Assembly (NCBI GenBank): GCA_023301015.1
Contig: JALZVI010000122.1
Span: forward strand, 1-8,619
Direction: 5' to 3'
Source: Rickettsiales bacterium
GTDB lineage: Bacteria > Pseudomonadota > Alphaproteobacteria > Rickettsiales > 21-14-0-20-44-7
Length of the DNA stretch: 8,619 nt
Below are positions 6,806 through 8,619 of this stretch, piece after piece. Numbering within the stretch: position 1 is the stretch's first letter; each line of letters starts with the position of its first letter. The translations under genes were made by a program, and so were the position numbers. A model generated the notes under the pieces. The model had not been told where the DNA came from, searched no databases, and saw nothing but the letters and a program-made list of their open reading frames with translations.

Positions 6806-6827
6806 ATATAAGATTGTATTGTATTTA

Positions 6828-7490
6828 TTATAAAACGGTAAGCGTATATTTAGGCGTAGGGTTAAGAGGGCAGAAATATTCGTATTCTCCTTTTTTAAGA
6901 TTTACGATCCCTGTTTTACAACTTGTAGCATTAGCAACGGGAGATGTTACGTATGCTGATTTGATATGATTAGCCGCATCGTATTTTCCCTTGGGTACAA
7001 GTACAAATCCTACCTCATGATCAACACCATTGTTAGCTATTTCAAACTGGTAAGATCCTTCTTCAATCACTAATGCTTTAACTTTAAACTTTCCTTCTAC
7101 TTGACCTAAGTGTATCGTTTCTACACCATCAACCACTGTAAGTGAATACTTAGGAGTAGGGTTCATAGGACAGAAATACTCATATTCTCCAGCTTCTAAC
7201 GTCATAACACTTGTAAGTGAATTCTTGCCAGTAGGAACCGTTGATTGTACATAAGCTTCTTTAATATGATTGTCAGCGTCATATTTTCCTTTTGGTACGA
7301 GTACGAATCCTACTTCGTGCGCAACATTACTGTTTGAAATGTTGAATTGGTAGTCACCAGATTTTAACACTAGATTTTCTGTTGTGAATGCTCCAGTAAT
7401 TTGTTCTAAATTAACTTGCTCTACTTGTGCAAAAATTGATGAAATACTTATTGCAAGTATTGCCATCGAAATTAATATCACCTTTTTCAT
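6828..7490 (-). CDS. Secreted protein of two tandem cupredoxin-like repeats
   Basis: The 220-residue protein starts with a signal peptide (MKKVILISMAILAISISSIFA, cleavage likely after A21), so it should be periplasmic or secreted. The rest is two copies of one domain, about 22-120 and 122-220, repeated with an exact 100-residue period: H58/H158 in HEVGFVLVPKGKYDA, H75/H175 in NHIK.AYV, and C107/C207 in GEYEYFCPxNPTPKY. The His-then-Cys order and the C-terminal YEYFCP strand resemble type I copper proteins. The usual second His and Met after the Cys are absent (CPMNPTPKY, CPLNPTPKY), so a classical blue copper site is doubtful; H75 and H175 could substitute. A further Cys191 is found only in the second copy. 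No close function is recognised. It lies 100 bp downstream of the AraC gene, has its own promoter and terminator, and is probably controlled by that regulator. Confidence 0.8.
   Translation of the reverse strand: MKKVILISMAILAISISSIFAQVEQVNLEQITGAFTTENLVLKSGDYQFNISNSNVAHEVGFVLVPKGKYDADNHIKEAYVQSTVPTGKNSLTSVMTLEAGEYEYFCPMNPTPKYSLTVVDGVETIHLGQVEGKFKVKALVIEEGSYQFEIANNGVDHEVGFVLVPKGKYDAANHIKSAYVTSPVANATSCKTGIVNLKKGEYEYFCPLNPTPKYTLTVL
6831..7427 (-). repeat. In-frame tandem duplication inside the cupredoxin-like gene
   Basis: Residues 22-120 (7131-7427) and 122-220 (6831-7127) are diverged copies in the same register, 300 bp apart. Segments such as HEVGFVLVPKGKYDA and GEYEYFCP are identical in protein, while the codons have diverged at many third positions, so the duplication is old and protein sequence is under selection. 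Confidence 0.85.
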
Positions 7491-7533
7491 TGTATCTTAA
7501 TTTATAATGTTTTAATCAAAATATTTAACAGTG

Positions 7534-7541
7534 CAAAGATG
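7534..7541 (-). promoter_or_regulatory. -7 box of the cupredoxin-like gene
   Basis: On the minus strand it reads CATCTTTG, followed by CAC, one mismatch from TAnnTTTG and nearly identical to the AhpD-like box, including the flanking G and CAC. A start near 7527 gives a leader of about 37 nt. There is no TTTG at -33. Confidence 0.5.
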
Positions 7542-7565
7542 CAATAGTAATACAGCTGACTAGAG

Positions 7566-7578
7566 GTAGATTATTCCC
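7566..7578 (-). promoter_or_regulatory. Candidate activator site upstream of the cupredoxin-like gene
   Basis: On the minus strand it reads GGGAATAATCTAC; the upstream copy at the AhpD-like gene is GGGAATAATTTAC. The site ends 37 nt upstream of the -7 box. A degenerate second copy (AGGACATAAATAC, 7599 to 7587) lies 21 bp further upstream, overlapping the end of the AraC gene; it matches in only 7 of 13 positions. Confidence 0.45.
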
Positions 7579-7590
7579 TTATACTTGTAT

Positions 7591-8457
7591 TTATGTCCTT
7601 TTGTAGCTTGGTTGGGTAAGGGTAAGCTTACTTTTCTTGAAGGCGGTAGGACTTAAACCTTGATGTTTCTTGAAGAATTTAGAAAAATGACCTGGGTCTT
7701 TGTAGCCCAGTTCTGTTGCTATTTCTTCTGTCGATTTATCTGAGTATAACAGTAAGCGTTTGGCTTCTAGTATGATACGGTCATTAATAAACATGATCGG
7801 TGACTTGTCACTATATTTTGGGAATAAGTTGGATAGTGTCTTTGGAGATTTGAATAATAAATTGGCATAATCTTTCACATGGTGTAATTCTCTAAAATGT
7901 TTCTCTACGAGAATGTTATACTCTCTGATAATATTCATGTGCGCATTACTTATCGTAGGCTGAGGCAAATCATTTTTAGCCATTCTAGTCGATAGAATAA
8001 GTAATCGCTTCAATAGTGATCGTAGCATTTCTCCTTGTAGATGATCTTTGATAGTTAGATCTTCCTTAAATAATTCTATTAAATTCACAAAATGACTGAC
8101 CTCCTTGTCATTTAATTTTATTGTCTGCGGCTGAGAGGATCCAAAAAACAAAAAACCTTGACAGGACACCTGATCATCATGAGTCTGAATACAGAAAAAT
8201 TCTTTATTAAATACGAATGCAATCAGATCCTCAGCGTCCATAGGAATCTCCATTACATTAAGAGGGGTACAGAAGATAACTTCATTTTCGTTTAGATTAA
8301 GATTGTAGTCATCAATCTTTATGGGTACTATACCCCGTTTACTCCACAATACCTTGTAGAGACCTTTATCATTTAAGAGTTCTTGGGATGGGGCACAAGT
8401 AAAATTTGTTAAAATAAATATATCGTCATCCTTAAGGCTGCTGTAAGTTAGTTTCAT
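7591..8457 (-). CDS. AraC-family transcriptional regulator
   Basis: The 288-residue protein is a cytoplasmic DNA-binding regulator. The C-terminal part (about 180-280) is a typical AraC/XylS double helix-turn-helix: first HTH around 194-215 (VKDYANLLFKSPKTLSNLF), connecting helix with FINDRIILEAKRLLLYSDKST, and second HTH around 243-264 (STEEIATELGYKDPGHFSKFFKK), ending LSPTAFKK. The N-terminal part (about 15-95) looks like a cupin-type sensor barrel (LYKVLWSKRGIVPIKIDDY, NENEVIFCTP), usually the ligand or signal side; the signal is unknown. Length is standard. The stop at 7591-7593 is 100 bp before the cupredoxin-like gene on the same strand and no terminator is seen between, so read-through is possible. 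It likely activates that gene and the AhpD-like gene. The ATG at 8457 overlaps a short upstream ORF by ATGA. Confidence 0.93.
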   Translation of the reverse strand: MKLTYSSLKDDDIFILTNFTCAPSQELLNDKGLYKVLWSKRGIVPIKIDDYNLNLNENEVIFCTPLNVMEIPMDAEDLIAFVFNKEFFCIQTHDDQVSCQGFLFFGSSQPQTIKLNDKEVSHFVNLIELFKEDLTIKDHLQGEMLRSLLKRLLILSTRMAKNDLPQPTISNAHMNIIREYNILVEKHFRELHHVKDYANLLFKSPKTLSNLFPKYSDKSPIMFINDRIILEAKRLLLYSDKSTEEIATELGYKDPGHFSKFFKKHQGLSPTAFKKSKLTLTQPSYKRT

Positions 8458-8564
8458 TGTTTAGCGATGATAGTGAGTTTGCTCATATTTAACTGAGTTA
8501 CGATTAGATTGTTTTGTCTTTTATTGTCATTTTTCAGGTTAATATAATGCTTACTTGATAACAT
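8454..8564 (-). CDS. Possible 36-codon leader ORF overlapping the AraC start
   Basis: An ATG at 8564 opens 36 codons on the minus strand, ending in a TGA that overlaps the araC-type gene's ATG as ATGA. The product (MLSSKHYINLKNDNK...SKLTIIAKQ) is unlike any family I know. The frame stays open upstream to 8600, so it could be longer if another start codon is used. No promoter or ribosome site was found; it may be a chance ORF. Confidence 0.2.
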   Translation of the reverse strand: MLSSKHYINLKNDNKRQNNLIVTQLNMSKLTIIAKQ

Positions 8565-8619
8565 CGCAGACCAGCCTAAGAATTCAAGCGATTGTAAATC
8601 TTATTGTAAAAAAGAGGCA

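Larger units (their letters stand above)
6508..6827. other. 320-bp intergenic region between the AhpD-like and cupredoxin-like genes
   Basis: No credible coding frame is seen. From right to left it holds the terminator of the cupredoxin-like gene (6767-6805), an unassigned AT-rich stretch (6633-6766), two tandem GGGAA-type sites (6599-6632), the -7 box of the AhpD-like gene (6567-6574) and a palindrome in its leader (6538-6552). Confidence 0.7.

Noticed and set aside
8458..8600. Promoter of the AraC gene (TAAATATG on the minus strand near 8486)
   Set aside because: One mismatch in the core TTTG and no -33 TTTG at the right distance; it also falls inside the possible leader ORF.

Overview
The window looks like a chromosomal segment of a low-GC member of the Bacteroidota. 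Three things point there. The 5' edge is the C-terminus of a PorZ-type protein of the type IX secretion system (T9SS), which is confined to that phylum. Several gene starts are preceded by a Bacteroidota-style -7 box (TAnnTTTG or a one-base variant) rather than a sigma70 -10 box, and Shine-Dalgarno sequences are mostly absent. The gene families (split FeoA/FeoB, a hydrolase-OsmC fusion, an AraC regulator beside an AhpD-like gene) are also common in this phylum. I cannot place it at genus level.

Layout. 1-297 (+): end of porZ. 314-829 (+): a small putative lipoprotein gene with a good promoter but a reading-frame problem in its signal peptide. 1010-3210 (-): feoA-feoB, a translationally overlapping ferrous iron uptake operon, with an AT-rich palindrome over its promoter. 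3362-4423 (-): an MscS-type mechanosensitive channel with an added charged coiled-coil tail. 4660-5877 (+): an alpha/beta-hydrolase fused to an OsmC domain. It converges with an AhpD-like CxxC protein gene (5971-6507, -), which has a strong intrinsic terminator. 6828-7490 (-): a secreted protein made of two tandem 100-residue cupredoxin-like repeats. 7591-8457 (-): an AraC-family regulator, possibly preceded by a 36-codon leader ORF.

The right third (about 5.9-8.5 kb) is the most interesting part. The AhpD-like gene and the duplicated cupredoxin-like gene have separate terminators, but they carry the same promoter layout: a -7 box of the form CATnTTTGCAC without a recognisable -33 box, and a GGGAA-type element ending exactly 37 nt upstream of that box. 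A near-identical 13-bp motif (GGGAATAATYTAC) occurs upstream of both genes and its nine-base core is also inside a palindrome in one leader. This is what a small activator regulon looks like, and the AraC gene directly upstream is the obvious candidate regulator. With the OsmC fusion next door, the region may concern thiol or peroxide and redox stress. That role is inference; the shared sites are seen directly.

No tRNA, rRNA, CRISPR array, insertion sequence or phage gene was seen.
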